From NCBI RefSeq assembly GCF_949987535.1, contig NC_080082.1:46120374-46184373 (forward strand): a DNA stretch of 64,000 nucleotides. The letters run 5' to 3'. This DNA comes from Balaenoptera acutorostrata (lineage: Eukaryota > Chordata > Mammalia > Artiodactyla > Balaenopteridae). Positions 45,546-58,729 of the stretch are shown one piece after another; within the stretch, counting starts at the first letter, position 1, and every line of letters starts with the position of its first letter. The notes beneath the pieces were generated by a model. The model searched no databases, had not been told where the DNA came from, and saw only the letters and a program-made list of their open reading frames with translations. The position numbers and the translations under genes are program-made.

Positions 45546-45915
45546 TATTCTTTTTCTAGGTCTGCCATAACAAAATATCACAGACTGGTGGCTTAGACAT
45601 CAGAAATTTATTTTCTCACAATTCTGGAGGCTGGAAGCCTAAGATCATGTTGTCAGCATAGTTGGTTTCTTCTGAGTCCTCTCTCTTTGGCTTGCTGTGT
45701 CCTCAAATGTCATCCCCTTGTGTTGCCTGTGTCCTAGTCTCTACTTCTTATAAGGACACTAATCATATTGGATTAGAGCCTATTCTAATGACCTCATTTT
45801 ATTTAATTACTTTTTAAAAGACGTTATCTCCGAATACAGTCACATTCTGAAGTACTGGGGGTCAGGGCTCCAACATATTGAATTTTCAGGAGACATGGTT
45901 CAGCACATAGCAAGG
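45546..45915 (-). mobile_element. MLT1-type MaLR LTR, minus strand
   Basis: 'tctgccataacaaaatatc', 'gactggtggcttagacatc', 'ctcacaattctggaggctgg' (45617), 'cttcttataaggacactaatc', 'atctccgaatacagtcacattc' in the order of an antisense MLT1 LTR. It sits directly against the L1 fragment on its left. Confidence 0.8.
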
Positions 45916-48900
45916 ACCAAGTAGGATTTATTTTGGGTATGCAAATTTGGTTTGATGTATGAAAGTCAGTTAAGTCCAGGAAGTTGGAGAGCAATGACCT
46001 TGATGTTCAGCAGGATGGTAGTTGTTGATGCTCATGAGCTGTGACAGGGGAGTGATATGGATGTAAGCCCAGCTGGAGCAGCTGAGGTAAATATGGAGAG
46101 AGCACAGATTGTGGAGAACATTTTCAAGGTTCTCTAGAAATTGACCCCCTGAAAGACTTAGTGGGGACAACTTAGCCAAGTGAGTAATATTTGAGATTTG
46201 GGGACCTGAGTATATCCTTGGGTAGGAACTCCCTAAAGAACAATTGGGGCATCCTAGATTTTTCTGAGCTGTTACCTAGCATTGGAGCTGAAGTGATGCG
46301 ATGTGAACCCAAGGCTGAGTTCTAGTTCTGCCCCTAGCTTGCTATGTGATCTTGAGCAAGTGCCCTCTCTTGTGTGGGCCTGAGGAGGAATATGTGTGGT
46401 TTTTTTTCTTTCTTTCTTGTTAGCCCCCATTCCCTCACAACTAATAGTTCAGTTCTGCCCCTACGCATGAACAAAAGAGTCCCAACCTTGTACCTCATTG
46501 GTACTTCTACAGCCTTGCCGCTCCCCACAAGACAAGGACATTTGGCTGAAGCCCATGCCTCCTTCTCCTGACCACACCAGCTATGTGGATCCCCTGCCCG
46601 AATTGTCCTGAATCTGACACCAAGCCTGAATTTACCTCTTCCTTGGGTCCCACCTCTCAAGTGCAGACCGTAAACCCTGGGTTGGAGTTATGGCCAAGGG
46701 TCTGCTGTTTGTCAGAAGAATAGGCAGAGCATGACATGCAGGCTGGGTATTCACCTGTGTGAATGGGAAGCCCTTCAGGATGCAGGAGAGAGCAGAGGTG
46801 GGAAGGAAGCTGTCTGTAGGCTGAGGAGGGGCTTGTGCGTTGGTGGGGGTTAGAACCGGGTGCATTCTCTTTGAGTAGACAGAATTCCAAGGTTTTGGGG
46901 AATTCTAAATTCAAACATGACCTCACAGGCTGTTCTAAAGCTATATTTATCCAGTAGAAGGATGTAACATGTTTTATTTAACAGTTTGTAACTTATTTGT
47001 AACATTTAAAAATATTTTTACTCATATGGGGATCCATGAAAGTGTTAGGTAAGATTGGGCCTATGACAGGACCCTTGGGAGAAATGTCCTCTCTCTGATT
47101 ATATGTTGTTTTAGGAGGGACGGAGAATCCAGATCCATTCCTCTCCTTACATAGAAGTAGCAGAAGACCTTTCACTGGAATCTTCCTTTCCTTGTCCTTT
47201 AGGCACCAAAGGTCAAGCATATGACCTAAGCTCAACCAATCATATTCTTTCTTCCTAGACTTGGACCTGGGACTAAGTAAATAGACGTAGATGATGTTCA
47301 TTCCAGCAGGAGTGAATCCTGGGGTTAAGTGTCCCCTGTTCTGGCTCCAGCCTTGCTGCTCAGCCTCAGACTCCAGGTTGCTTACCCCATACATTCTGGA
47401 AGCTGCTTGATATCTTCTCTATTGTGTTTAATTTGGTCAGTTGATTTCTGTTGCTTATCTTCAGAGAACGCTTGGGTATTTCAGACCTCAACTTTCTGCT
47501 TTGTGAATGATCTCAAAGGGTCCTTCTAGCTCTGATGCTCAATAGCCCATGTTCCAGAAGCTGCAGAAGCTACTCAGCTTCCTCCAAATGATAAGTACAT
47601 ATTTGTAGACAGGAGGTTTCTCAGCTAATGCTGTCCACACAGCACAAGTTGTATAGATCTGGTGGACAAGATAATGAGTAGGATTGGCACTGGTCCTGGA
47701 GGTGGGGGGATAAAGATGTGTCTGGGGATGTGAAGTGGACCGCTGTTGTGGAATTTCTAGATTTGACCTTTGTATTAAAGGAAACTCTGTGTCCAACATT
47801 GCTTTAATGGATTCTGGATGACCTTAAGCCACTCTGCCCATAGGCCAGGAGTATCCAACTCCAGCTGCATCCTTTCATTTGATGACTCAGTTCAGCCCAA
47901 TCTAGCAAGTTCAGATTGGTACTATTTGAATGCTCTGAAGGTCACTGGATCCTTCAAGGTGAGTGTGTATTGGCATCTGCCCTCAAGGAGCTTATAGGCT
48001 ATCTACTGCTTTGCCAGGCTTCTCCAAAGCACCCTTCCCTTCTTCTTGCCCTTAGTCCTCCTAGCAAGAGAGCATTTGCACCAACCCCCAGAGTGTGAGA
48101 TTTACAACACACACACATTCTAAGAATTCCAAAACTGATATTTGATTTTGCAGAATTTATATAACCAAAACCTGCACTTTTATATACGTCTTCAGCCCCC
48201 TTCCTAACTCACCCCAACCACAGATATGGAGAGAGGGTGATTCAGTAGAACTCCATTTGGCCAAGGTTGGAGTTATGTCTCAAATACTTCTCTGAACTGA
48301 TGGCAGACAAAACCTCCTCACTATCCAGATCTGAGACTGTTACTGGATTGCAAAGTGGTGGTGTTTGTGTTGTTCCCTCAGTTCTTAACATTGGGAGGTT
48401 CTGGCACTCGGTGGGGTGGGGTGACTGGAAGCATTGGGGGGAGGGGTGTTTGGGGGCTTGATGTGTTTGTTCTTTCCTACACAGCTCACTCTGTTCCTAG
48501 CCCCCCTTTACAGATGACAAGAGGTGCTAGACAGTGGAAAGTAAGATGTGTGGTGCTGCAGGCAGAAACTTGATATGGTGTAATTACTGTACATTAAAAT
48601 AGATGGAATTTGGATATAAAAGCAGAGCAGACCATATCTTACGTGATGCTGAGAAGGGAGGCATCACCCCACTCTGCATGTGCATGTGCCTGAAAGAGCG
48701 TTCTAGTCTCTGAAAATGGCACATGGGCCAAAAAGTCCAAATAAACACCTCATTGCTGGGAGTGGGAGGGGAGGGGGCTCTCACCAAGGCAGATGAGAGT
48801 GGATGTGAATCAAAAACCACACTCATATGAGCCATCTTTTGGTTTGAACTTTTACTCAAATATGAGGAACTGAATTTCTCTTTTCAGAACCAAACTAAAG

Positions 48901-50145
48901 CCATGCCAATTCCTTTCTTTGGGCAGAGAAAAGCAATTCAGTTTCCCAAGATTTTCCTGAATAATTGTGCCAGACTAGGTGAAGGGAGAATAGGTTACCA
49001 CATGCCCCAAGTAGCTTACTAGTTTATTTGACAGTCTAAAGACCAGTGAGAATAACTTTTGAAAATACAATTTATAATTGAGTATTATTATGCTTAGTTT
49101 GACTAAGGATGTCAAAAAACAGAGGGATCAATTATTGGTCCAAAAAATTCATTGGGAAGGTACAACTTGAACTAACCTTGAAGAGTAGATTCAACTAGAC
49201 AAAGGGGTGGAACATGTACTGTCTAGTTAGGGGTGGCAAACAGCATGAGAAATAGCTCAGAGTGAAGTACTGAGATGGTATATGTGTGAATAGATGGGGG
49301 AAGAAAAGAGAAAGGATACTTTGGGTGCTATAAAACCAAGAGAGTTCAAATGTTAGATATGGACTTGACTAGTGATTCCCTTACTGCCCCATATCAACCC
49401 TAAGAATCTCTGATCATAAGGTTCCCAGAAAAAATAAAGCGCTAAGCTTCAGAGAGTGGGAGGGTGCCATGGAAGTGGTGTATGATGGGATTTATTGGAG
49501 AGGGTGCTATGAGAGTAATACTGATCCTTAGCTTTTGACTGGGTTTTACATTTCTTTTTTGTTACTCTTTTGATCACAGCACCTCAGCCAAGGGAAAGAC
49601 AGAATAAAGCAGCCTTAATTTCTCTGTGACACGCTATTGAATTTTTAGAAAAGAAGATGTCACACTGGGTGTCCTGCCCACCAGACGGCTGGCTTCCTGT
49701 GGGTCTGACACTGAATTTCGTGATCTCTTTCCCAAGTGACGGAGTACACACAGCTGTCACCACTGAGATGCACCTCTTTGGGTGGTTTTCGAAAATTGCT
49801 CTTAACATACATTTAAATATATGAAAGTCATTCCTGGAGGTGAGGTCATTTTGAATGCAAAGTGATCGTCACATCCCTTGCAATCATAGAAGAAACTGGA
49901 AATAAAGTCCAGCCTGCTGACGTCATAACCAGCACTCATGAGCTGAGATAAAAATATCATGTGTTTAAACGTGGGCTCCATCTCCCAGGCGAGCCCTCAC
50001 TTTTCCTCACTCCACTTCATTGAGGTCTCTACCATGTTTGACTGATGTCAAAATGAAGGATGGAGAGTAAGCGGGCCTAAGGAAGACCACTTCCTGTTCA
50101 AAAGGACATCTGGCTAGGAGACCTTGATTTAGCTGCACCTCCATG

Positions 50146-50146
<1 letters not shown>
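45916..50146. other. Mostly unique sequence, no gene recognised
   Basis: A plus-strand MIR-like piece lies at about 46280-46385 ('agttctgcccctagcttgctatgtgatcttgagcaag', 46325-46361). Otherwise nothing I can name. The longest frames, 46993-47394 (133 codons, minus) and 46334-46660 (108 codons, minus), have no domain and no partner exons. Confidence 0.4.

Positions 50147-50185
<39 letters not shown>
50147..50185 (+). repeat. (CA)n microsatellite
   Basis: About 19 CA units preceded by a short CT run; the longest CA tract in the window. Confidence 0.95.
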
Positions 50186-50187
<2 letters not shown>

Positions 50188-51119
50188 TCTGCCCAAGTAC
50201 TGATGAAGACAGATGGGGAAAATGGAAACTCACACCATCAACCCAAACAGAAGCTAACAGACATTAATGCCAGCAGGTGGAAGGAATTCTACCCAAGTGA
50301 CAATATCTTTAGAAATACAAAGAAAATTGGGAAAAACACAATTATAATGACATCCTTTAACTTGATTTTGTCTTTGAGAGATCAAATAGGAAAAAAGTGA
50401 GAAAATCTGAATAATATAACACTTTACCTTATGGAGAATATGTCTTATTTCCTAGCACCCATATAATTTTTATTAAAACATAAACTTCTGATTTTTAAAG
50501 ATACATTTTTAAAAATCAGAAGTTTATGTTTCACACCTAACCAAGTATAATTAAAGTAATACTCAATGACAAATATTTAGTAAAAATAACAATCATTAGG
50601 AAATTAAGTAATACTACTTGTCAAATAAAAATTCAAAATTTAATTATATATTTATATTATATTTATATAAAAAGTTAATTATATATTTATTTACATTATA
50701 TATATAATCTTTAAAATGGTCAGTTTGTCTGAGAGAAAAATTTTAAACATTACATATTTTCATTTTTAACGAGCTGAATATTAACTCAAAGACTTGGAAA
50801 TATAACAATAAAAAATCCAACAGAAAACGTAGAACTGGTTAAGACCAGAATTTAAACGAATTAGAAAAAGAAAAGGAGTAGAATATATTGTGTATATGCA
50901 CATATTGTGTGAGTGTGTGTATATATATAATATTTTAAATCGTTTTTCTGAAAGTTCTAGACATTGCAAAAAAATACATGACCTGTATAAATACTGGGGA
51001 AAAGAAAACAAAATTATTATGATTTACTGTTAATTAGATTATTTCTCCCTAAATGCTAAGACAAATGAGCAATGATTAAAACTAATATGAAATGTGATTG
51101 GAATAAATTACATGATTTT
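50186..51119. other. Very AT-rich sequence with a perfect hairpin
   Basis: No gene. Contains the 24-bp hairpin at 50476-50531 and TA-rich runs at 50640-50710 and 50900-50935. The origin of the AT-rich DNA is unclear; part may be old L1. Confidence 0.4.
50476..50531. repeat. 24-bp perfect inverted repeat, 8-nt loop
   Basis: Left arm 50476-50499 (starts aaacataaacttctg) and right arm 50508-50531 (ends cagaagtttatgttt) are exact reverse complements; the loop is gatacatt. Both strands can form the hairpin. No transposon end I know matches. Confidence 0.9.
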
Positions 51120-51530
51120 TTTTGAAATTTGACAACCTGACTTTAAGGTCTATGGAAGAAACAATAAGTGAAAAAGTCCAGAAGAAATTTACATGCAGTA
51201 ATTCAGGAAGTTTTTCCCTTTACACATTATACATCGGCAATAATAAAATCAGTGTGGTTTAGTTTTCTATGACAAACAAATGGACCAGAAGAAAAATTTC
51301 AGAAGCATGCCTAGGTTTATGTAATATGGAATTTAAACTCTGCAGATAAAGGATAAACGGCTCATTTGATGCATTGCAACAATGGCCAACTTTTTTCAAA
51401 AAGAAATATAATCAGTAATTCATAACAATAATCAAAGCAAGTTTCATGTAGATAAAATATTTAAATGTAAGTAATGAAAGCATAGAAGTACTAGAAGCAA
51501 ACGTGCATATATATATCATTGGCAGATAGG
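51120..51530 (+). mobile_element. L1M ORF2 3' region, plus strand, left part
   Basis: Sense ORF2 wording, heavily decayed: 'gcagtaattcaggaag', 'aaaatcagtgtggtttag', 'gacaaacaaatggaccagaag', 'aaagcatagaagtactagaag'. It appears to continue as 3'UTR at 52080-52376. Confidence 0.5.
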
Positions 51531-51774
51531 TGGGATGTTTATTCTAAACTATATAATTTTAGAATAAACATGTTTCTATTTTAATTATAGTAAAATTTGA
51601 TACTTATATAAATTAAATAATATTTGTTATATCAAATCCATATATTAACTCTTTCATGCTGTCTACTTTTGGTGTCTTACTTGGAAAACCGTGTGTGTGC
51701 TTGCTTGTGTGTGCACGTGTTTGTGTGTGTGTGTACGTTCTAAAAACAAGGACCCCATGAAAATCAGACTAGCA

Positions 51775-52000
51775 TAACATTTAAGAGTACAGATTCTGCC
51801 ATCTGGCACACTTAAAATCCAACTTCACGTGACCTTAGGCAATTTAACCTTTTTATGCCCCAATTTTCTTAACTGTAAAATGGAAATAATAACATTACCT
51901 AATACATTGGAGTGTCTGGAGGATTAAGTTAGTTAGCATATGTAAGGTACTTAGAATAGTAGTTGGCAAATTTAAACATTATTTAATGTTACTATTAAAA
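51775..52000 (+). repeat. MIR SINE
   Basis: 'aagagtacagattctgccatc', 'gtgaccttaggcaatttaacc' (51829), 'cttaactgtaaaatggaaataataac' (51869-51894), 'ggattaagttagttagcatatg', 'gtacttagaatagtagttggc'. It sits between parts of the plus-strand L1. Confidence 0.85.
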
Positions 52001-52079
52001 TAATACTAATGTACATTAGAAGATTATTTAGAACTGAAAAAATGTACATGGCCAAAAATTACACTAAAGTAACTAAAAT

Positions 52080-52376
52080 TATTTTACATTTATTTGGTCA
52101 AAGAAATGCAGTTAAAATATTAATGGGTTCCTATTTTTCACCTATAAAAGTGGCAAAGACAAAAATGATCAGTTCTCAAAGTTAGGAAGTTGGCAGAAAA
52201 ATAAACACCTTATAAATTGGTATCAAACTTCATAGGGTAATTTGGCAATAACTACCAAAATATTATCGATGTATGTACTTTTAATCCAGCCATTCCTCTC
52301 CAGAAATGTATCTTATGGAAATTATTATATGTAGATAAATATTCAGCTACAAAGATAATCTTTCTAGTGTTGTTTA
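52080..52376 (+). mobile_element. L1M 3'UTR, plus strand, before the nested L1
   Basis: 'gggtaatttggcaataactacc' (52235), 'aatccagccattcctctcc', 'gaaatgtatcttatgg', 'ataaatattcagctac'. The same 3'UTR resumes at 54300 after a minus-strand L1. Confidence 0.6.
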
Positions 52377-54299
52377 GAGAGTTGATATAATTTCTGTCTT
52401 AAATGCTTAATAGAATTCACCTCTGAACTAGTGCTCTTTTTGGAAAGGTCATTAGTTATTGATTCAATTTCTTTAATGGATAAAGACCTATTTATATTGG
52501 TTATTTCTCTGTGTCTGAGTTTTAACACATTTTGTCTTTCAAGGAATTGGTCCATTTCATATAGGGCATCAAATTTATGGGTGTAGAGTTGTTCATAATA
52601 TTCTTTTATTATCACTGTAATATCCATGGGATCAGTAGTGAAGACCCCTTTTTATTTTTGATGTTAGTAATTCATGTATTCTATCTTTCTTTCTTGGTTG
52701 GCCTGGCTAAAGGTTTACAATTTTATTGATTTTTTCAAAGACAAGCTGTTGATTTTCCTCTATTGATTTCTCATTTTAAGTTTCATTTATTTCTGCTCTA
52801 ATTTTTATTATTTCATTTATTATAGTTACCTTGGATTTAATTTTCTTTTCTTTTCCTAGTTTCCTAAGGTGGAAGCTCAGATTATTGATCTTAAATCATT
52901 CTTCTTTATTAATATATACATTCAATGCTATAAATTTCCCTCTAAATACTGCTTTTACTGCATCTCACAAATGTTGGTAAGTTGTATTTTCATTTTCACT
53001 TAGCTCAAACTATTTTTTATTTATCTTAACATTTCTTTGACCCATGTGTCATCATATGAAATCACATGAAATATCATCTCCAGATATTTGGGGATTATCC
53101 AGCTATCTTTCTGTCATTGATTTCTAGTTTAATTTCATTGTGGTTTGAGAGCAGACATTGTATAATTTCTCTTCTTTTAAATTTGTTAAAGGTATTATAT
53201 GTTCCAGAATGTGCTATATCTTGGCAAATGTCCCATAGGAACTTGAGAAGACTATGTATTCTGCTGTTGTTGGATGAAGTATCCTATAAATGTCAATTAG
53301 ATCCAGTTGACTTATGGTTCTGTTCAGTTTGACTATATCCTTCCTGATTTTCTGCCTGCTGAATCCATCAGTTACTGATAGAGGGGTGTTGAAGTCTATA
53401 ACTGTAACAATGGATTTATTTATCAGTTTATCAGTTTTTGCCTCATGTATTTTGACTCTCACATTAACTATTGTTATGTCCTCCTGAAGAATTTACCTTT
53501 GATCTTCATGTAATGCCCCTCTTTATGTTTGATAATTTTCCTTGCTCTGAAGTCTGTTTGGTCTGGAATTAATATGGTGTTTTGATTTTGATTAGTGTTA
53601 GCATGGTATATCTTTCTCCATCCCTTTACTTTTAATCTAATTGTCTTTTTATTGAAAGTGGGTTTTTGGTAGACAGCATATGGTTGAGTTTTGTTTTTTA
53701 TCCATTCTGACATTTTCTGTCTGTCTTCTAATTAGTATATTTAAACCATTCACATTTAAAGTGATTATTGATACAGTTGGAGTAATAACTACCATATTTG
53801 TAATTTTTAAAATTCTTATCCTTGTTCTTTGTTTCTTTTTTTTTTTCTCCTTCCACTCTTTTTCTGCTTTCTCTGGTTTTAATTGAGCATTTTATATGAT
53901 TTCACTTTCTCTCCTCTCTTAGCATATTAATTATATTTAAACTTTTTTTAAATAGTTGCACTAGAGTTTGCAATATACATTTACAACTAATCTAAGTACT
54001 TTCAAATAAATCTATACATCTTCATGGTAAGTATAGTTACCATATAACAGAGTATCCCCAGTGCCTCCCTTCTGTCCCTTACAACATCACTGTCATTCAT
54101 TTTCCTTATCTATAAGCCGTAATCACCCAATATATCACTGCTATTATTATTTTGACAAACTAGTTATTTATTAGATCAATTAAAAATAAGAAAAATACAT
54201 TTTAAAAAATTTACCTTCTTTTATTCCTCTCTAATGCTCTTCCTTTCTTCATGTAGATCCAGGTTCCTGACCTACTTTATTTTCCTTTTCTCTAGCTTT
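52377..54299 (-). mobile_element. L1 ORF2 endonuclease-to-linker and inter-ORF fragment, minus strand
   Basis: Three minus-strand frames show L1 ORF2: 53474-53713 (endonuclease start; motifs KVKGWRKIYHAN and DFRARK), 53214-53462 (DFNTPLSVTD and LDLIDIYRILHPTTAEY) and 52364-52627 (KEYYEQLYTHKFD and SIKEIESI). Antisense inter-ORF sequence fills 53720-54290. Stops and frameshifts separate the frames, and the expected MGDFN reads VIDFN, so no working protein is encoded. Bracketed by gtgttgttta duplications. Confidence 0.85.
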
Positions 54300-54440
54300 G
54301 TGTTGTTTATAATAGTAAACATTTGGAGACAACAGATGTTCAACAATTGGATAAAACTGTGGTAAATCCATGTAATGAAAAACTATGAAGCCATTGAAAA
54401 TGATTGTGAACTTCCATCCTTCCCCTGCTCTCCGCCTCCT
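54300..54440 (+). mobile_element. L1M 3'UTR, plus strand, after the nested L1
   Basis: 'ataatagtaaacatttggagac', 'tgttcaacaattggataaaac' (54339), 'aatccatgtaatgaaaaactatgaagcc' continue the 3'UTR left at 52376. Confidence 0.65.
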
Positions 54441-57409
54441 GGTGGTCCAATAATTAATCATAGCTGAAGAAAGTTCATTGGGGATAAATTTCAGGCAGCA
54501 GAGCTAACTATTTCTGCTTCCTCTTGTATTTCTGAGAATCTTTCCCACTGTTGGTGGAGGAGGAAGGGCTGCCAGGAAGGAGAAGAGTGCCAAACAGACG
54601 CAGCAGACACAGAATGCAGATTCCTGGGTGTGGGTGAGAGGTTCCCCCATAAGGCTTGGGAAGTTCAGCTCTCACAATGTGGGATCAGGTAGCTAGAGAG
54701 AGGGTCTTTTCCTTGACCTAGTGATTCTGTGGTTGTTACTAGAGGGATTGGAATATGGCTGATTCTCCCCACCAAGCATCACCTTTGCCTGCCCCTCATT
54801 CAGAGAACTAGACTTTTCGTTCTCCTGGCTTCAGAAAAGGAAAAGACCCTAAAAACAGAGGAGGAAAAGATATTTCTTTCTTCAGAATTTCAATAGAATT
54901 TCAACAACCCTTGGAAAAACTGCAGGACTCTAGGTACAGACAACATTTTAAAAGAAAACATCATTACTAAGAGTCTCTTCCCAAGTCTAGGAAGGAATTT
55001 CAGGCTGGAATGAGGGAGAGAAACAGAGAAATCCATGTTTCCTGCAGGGGTCACTGTGACTTGTACCCTTGGCTGAGCCCCAGAGAATGGGAAAACAAGA
55101 CAAGTTTGTAGGAACTCTAAAGCAATTGTGACCTGCACTATTTCCTGGGAAGAGACGAGGAAGGCAAGAAGCTCAGTGGAGACAGACAAGGTTTTGGGCA
55201 ATCTGGTGGGATTTCCAGATAGCAGGAAAGTGCAGAAGAAGGAAGCATCTCAATCCCTTTGTGCTGGAGGGCAGCATGGAAGTTGCTGGGTGAATTGACT
55301 TTGGACTGGGGACTTGGGACATCGCATAATGAGTGGAATTGACCAATGACTCAGACTAGACATGAGGATGGGCATCCTGGTGAATTTCAGTGCAGACAAA
55401 TGACATTGAGGCATTAAGAAACTGAACCTTAAAACCTAGAAGCAACTGGTGGGGAAGGATTTTACCTTTACTGAAGTTGGATTTCTCCTACAACGCTGGT
55501 AAAATGATTGCTCAGAATAAATGATAATTGAATTATAAAAGATAAAGTTATACTTATTAAACACTTGTGTTTGTGGACCTAGATTCTTATTTGATAATTT
55601 TTATGGTAATTTTAGCCCCAGACTTCCCTAGGGTGATGACATGAGGAGAGGCAAGAGTAAAGACAACTATTAGCAGTTGTTGGGTCTGAAAATACCCTCC
55701 CACTAAGGGTTAAGGCAGGCCATTTCTTACCCACACTGAGGAAACAGCAGCCCTGATTGTAAATAAGGAATTAATGTGTGCATCAAAGACAATGTTGAGA
55801 CTGCATTAAAAATGAGCAGTTCACACCTTTTTTTTTCAAAGTTAACTTTTTTCAGCTTAAAAACCTGATAAATGATTTCAATTAAGTTACAGAAAAAGAA
55901 AATTATATTGCAAATTCATGCAAAATCTTCCTAAAAAATCACTTGCCTAATTACACAAATCAATTCTTCAGACTGAGAATCTAACCTCAAAATAGAAAGT
56001 ATGGATGTTTCAGCAGCAGTTGCACAAGTAAGGTGGCAACCTCAGGGTGGTCTGCTCTGGCCCCATTTTTATCAGGATAAAACGAGTTAAAGATCACAGA
56101 AAACTAGTTTTTCAGGACCCATTTTTGCTCCATAGAAAACTCAGCACAGTGCCTAAAGAGGTGCTCCATATCTAGTTCTTTCTCCTCTTTAGGCAAAATG
56201 AATAATGAACTCCTTTACCCAAGAGAGAGTTGTAGAATACGTTAGTTCTGGAGCAACTGAGAATTACCAAGCAGTACCAAATGCACATGTGGATGCTCTC
56301 AATTACACTATAATTCAAATAAATCATTATTATCATTGTTGTTGTCATCAGCGCAATCATCATCATCATCTAAGAACTTTGCAGCTGTTTGGATGGACCC
56401 TGATGTAATAGGAAAGGAATTTGGGTCGGAGGGCCAGGATGCTAGATTGACTCGGACTTTAGCTGCTTGTTTAATTTTGGCAGGTTGCTTCCCTGCTCTG
56501 GGACTCACTTTATGCTTGTATATCTGAGTGGGTAGTCTAGGTGGACCAAGGATTCTTCTTTTTGGCATTCTTTATTGTTTCACACCTGCCCCTACCTTCA
56601 TAGTTTATGAGTCTTTAAGGTCTTTGAGGGCAAAGATCTTGCTTTGTTGACTACGGTATCCCTCAGGAGGTCTCTCTGGTCTGTCTCAGGGTATGTGCCT
56701 AACATTATTGGCTAAGGTGAGTTAGAGTTTTGTTTTGTTTTGCTTTGGGAGGGGTCTGGAAGGAAGAGATAGAAGAGGTAGTGGTTTATGCTGTCCACTT
56801 AGAGGCATTGGTTTCCCTCACCTTGCTCCCATCCTCAGGGGGGTAGAGTCCTAGAACTTTGTCCTCAGTTTCTGGCAAACACATGGGAGTCATGCAGCAT
56901 GTCTGCTTACATTCAGTAGCTCTACAGTCCCATGTTTCCCCAAAGAACTGGGAATTGTGTTTATGTTTTATTCCTGGTAATTGGCTGTGCCGTGGAGGTG
57001 GAGTGGCCTCCATTTGTTTGATTCTTAGTGGTAGTGCCACCCCACCGAGTCTGCATGGTTAATGCCATTAATGATTAAAGGAGGAACCTAAGACAGGGAC
57101 TGTACTCCGCCTTGACAGAGATAACATTTTTGGCTCTAACTAAACAAACACAGATACAATAAAACACACTCACTCCAATACACAACAAAAAAGCATCCAG
57201 AAGTACAGGAGATGGGAAAAGGAGGGGAATTTCCTAGAAGACTCCTGATTGAAGAAAACTAAGGCATTTGAGTACAAACCTTGGTGCTGAGCTTCTGGGG
57301 AAGCCAGGAAAATGGAGGAAACAGAGACATATGGAGTTTCAGAGCAATGTCATGGTGGTGCATGAAGTGAAATGCATTTCCAGGTCCTGGCTTTTGAGAT
57401 GTACTGAGT
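54441..57409. other. Mostly unique sequence, no gene recognised
   Basis: Unrecognised except for a weak L2-like 3' region at 56600-56700. The frame at 54890-55201 (103 codons, minus) has no domain. A short ATC run lies at 56355-56370. Confidence 0.4.
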
Positions 57410-58420
57410 AATATAATGAGCAAGAGTTTTCTGGATCAGCTCTTACTGCATAATGAATCATTTATTTTAAGCCCATTAATGGCTGAAAATAACAACCTAA
57501 AGCTTTTTATTTCTTTTGAATCTGTAGGTCAGCTGGACAGTTCTGTTGATCTAGGCCAAGACCAGCTAATCTCAGCCAGGGACTCATGCTTCTGTGGTCA
57601 GCTAGTGGATCAGCTATGTTAGCTGCTCTTAGCCCCAGCTGGCAGAACTTTTCTCTGCTCCATGTTGTCTCTCATCTTCCAGCAGGCTAGCTGGGGCTTG
57701 TCCAATAGCTACAGAGTTCTAAAAGGGATTGGAGAAGTGCAAGAGGTTTGGGGGGGTGCTAAACTGGGTGAGCCAAAAGTGAGTCATAAGGACAACACAG
57801 AGGGGAAGGGAAATAGTCTATTTCTTCATGGGAAGAACTGTGAAGTCACATCGCAAAGGTCATGGACACAGGGAGGTAAAGAATTTGAGCCACTTTTGCA
57901 CTCCACCTACCACAGTCAAACCTCTGTCCACAATTATTCACATTCTTCATACAAAGTTCATTACACCCCTCCTGAGACCCTTACCTCCCAACTCTTATCC
58001 AATCATGGCATCATACTCCAAGTCTAAGATCTGTGATTTGCATCAGCTCCAGACCCAAGTCCTGTTGATCCTGAGACGCATGAATTAAAAGCCAAGTTAT
58101 CAGTCCTCACACATGCTACATACAATGTTGAAATGAACAATAAAACCCCAATGAGAACACTCATTCAAAAGTGACAAGAATGGGAGGCATGTGGCAGTCA
58201 CTGGTCTACAGGAGTTCTGAAGTCACACTGCGTAAATGGTGGGGTATGTTACTTGATAAGGCAATGATTCTATTCCCTGGGAGTAGCTGACCCATCCCTT
58301 GGTTTCCATAGGTCTCAGCTTCACTGTTTGAGACCTCCTTCCTTTTCTATCATCCTCTGGTTACTTCTAAATAAGTGGCCTGCTTTAGCAGCAAGTTGCT
58401 TCTTAGTCTGCTTCTTGACC
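57410..58420. repeat. Long ancient interspersed repeat, family unassigned
   Basis: Word order familiar from mammalian genomes: 'atgaatcatttattttaagc', 'gaatctgtaggtcagctgg' (57519), 'catcttccagcaggctagctggggc' (57672-57696), 'gtctatttcttcatgggaag', 'gaagtcacatcgcaaaggtc', 'ccacctaccacagtcaaacc', 'atcatggcatcatactccaag'. I recognise it as a dispersed repeat but will not name it. Confidence 0.55.
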
Positions 58421-58729
58421 TTCAGAAATTGGAGGCACAGGAATCTCTTTAAAATTTAAAAAATCTCAGTCCTTTTATTACACACTAGTAGCATTTGCCA
58501 ATTCAATTTGCTTTAAAACGTTGGGGGTTTTCTATGTAGCTAATTTTTATTTACCCCATGTGTTGAAAGCCACAGCTAAAATATCCTCTGAGACAGACTC
58601 TTCTCTTTAAAGTTACTTCTAGTTTGGGATGTGGCTTCTCTATTCTTAAACTTCCCTTTAGTCCAGCTGAGAAGGTCTATATAAACTTAACATTTTTGAT
58701 TTTATCTTTGTACTTATGACTCACTTTAT
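58421..58729. other. AT-rich spacer
   Basis: No gene; may be the tail of the preceding repeat. Confidence 0.35.

Noticed and set aside
46993..47394. 133-codon minus-strand frame
   Set aside because: No recognisable domain, no supporting splice context, isolated in noncoding DNA.
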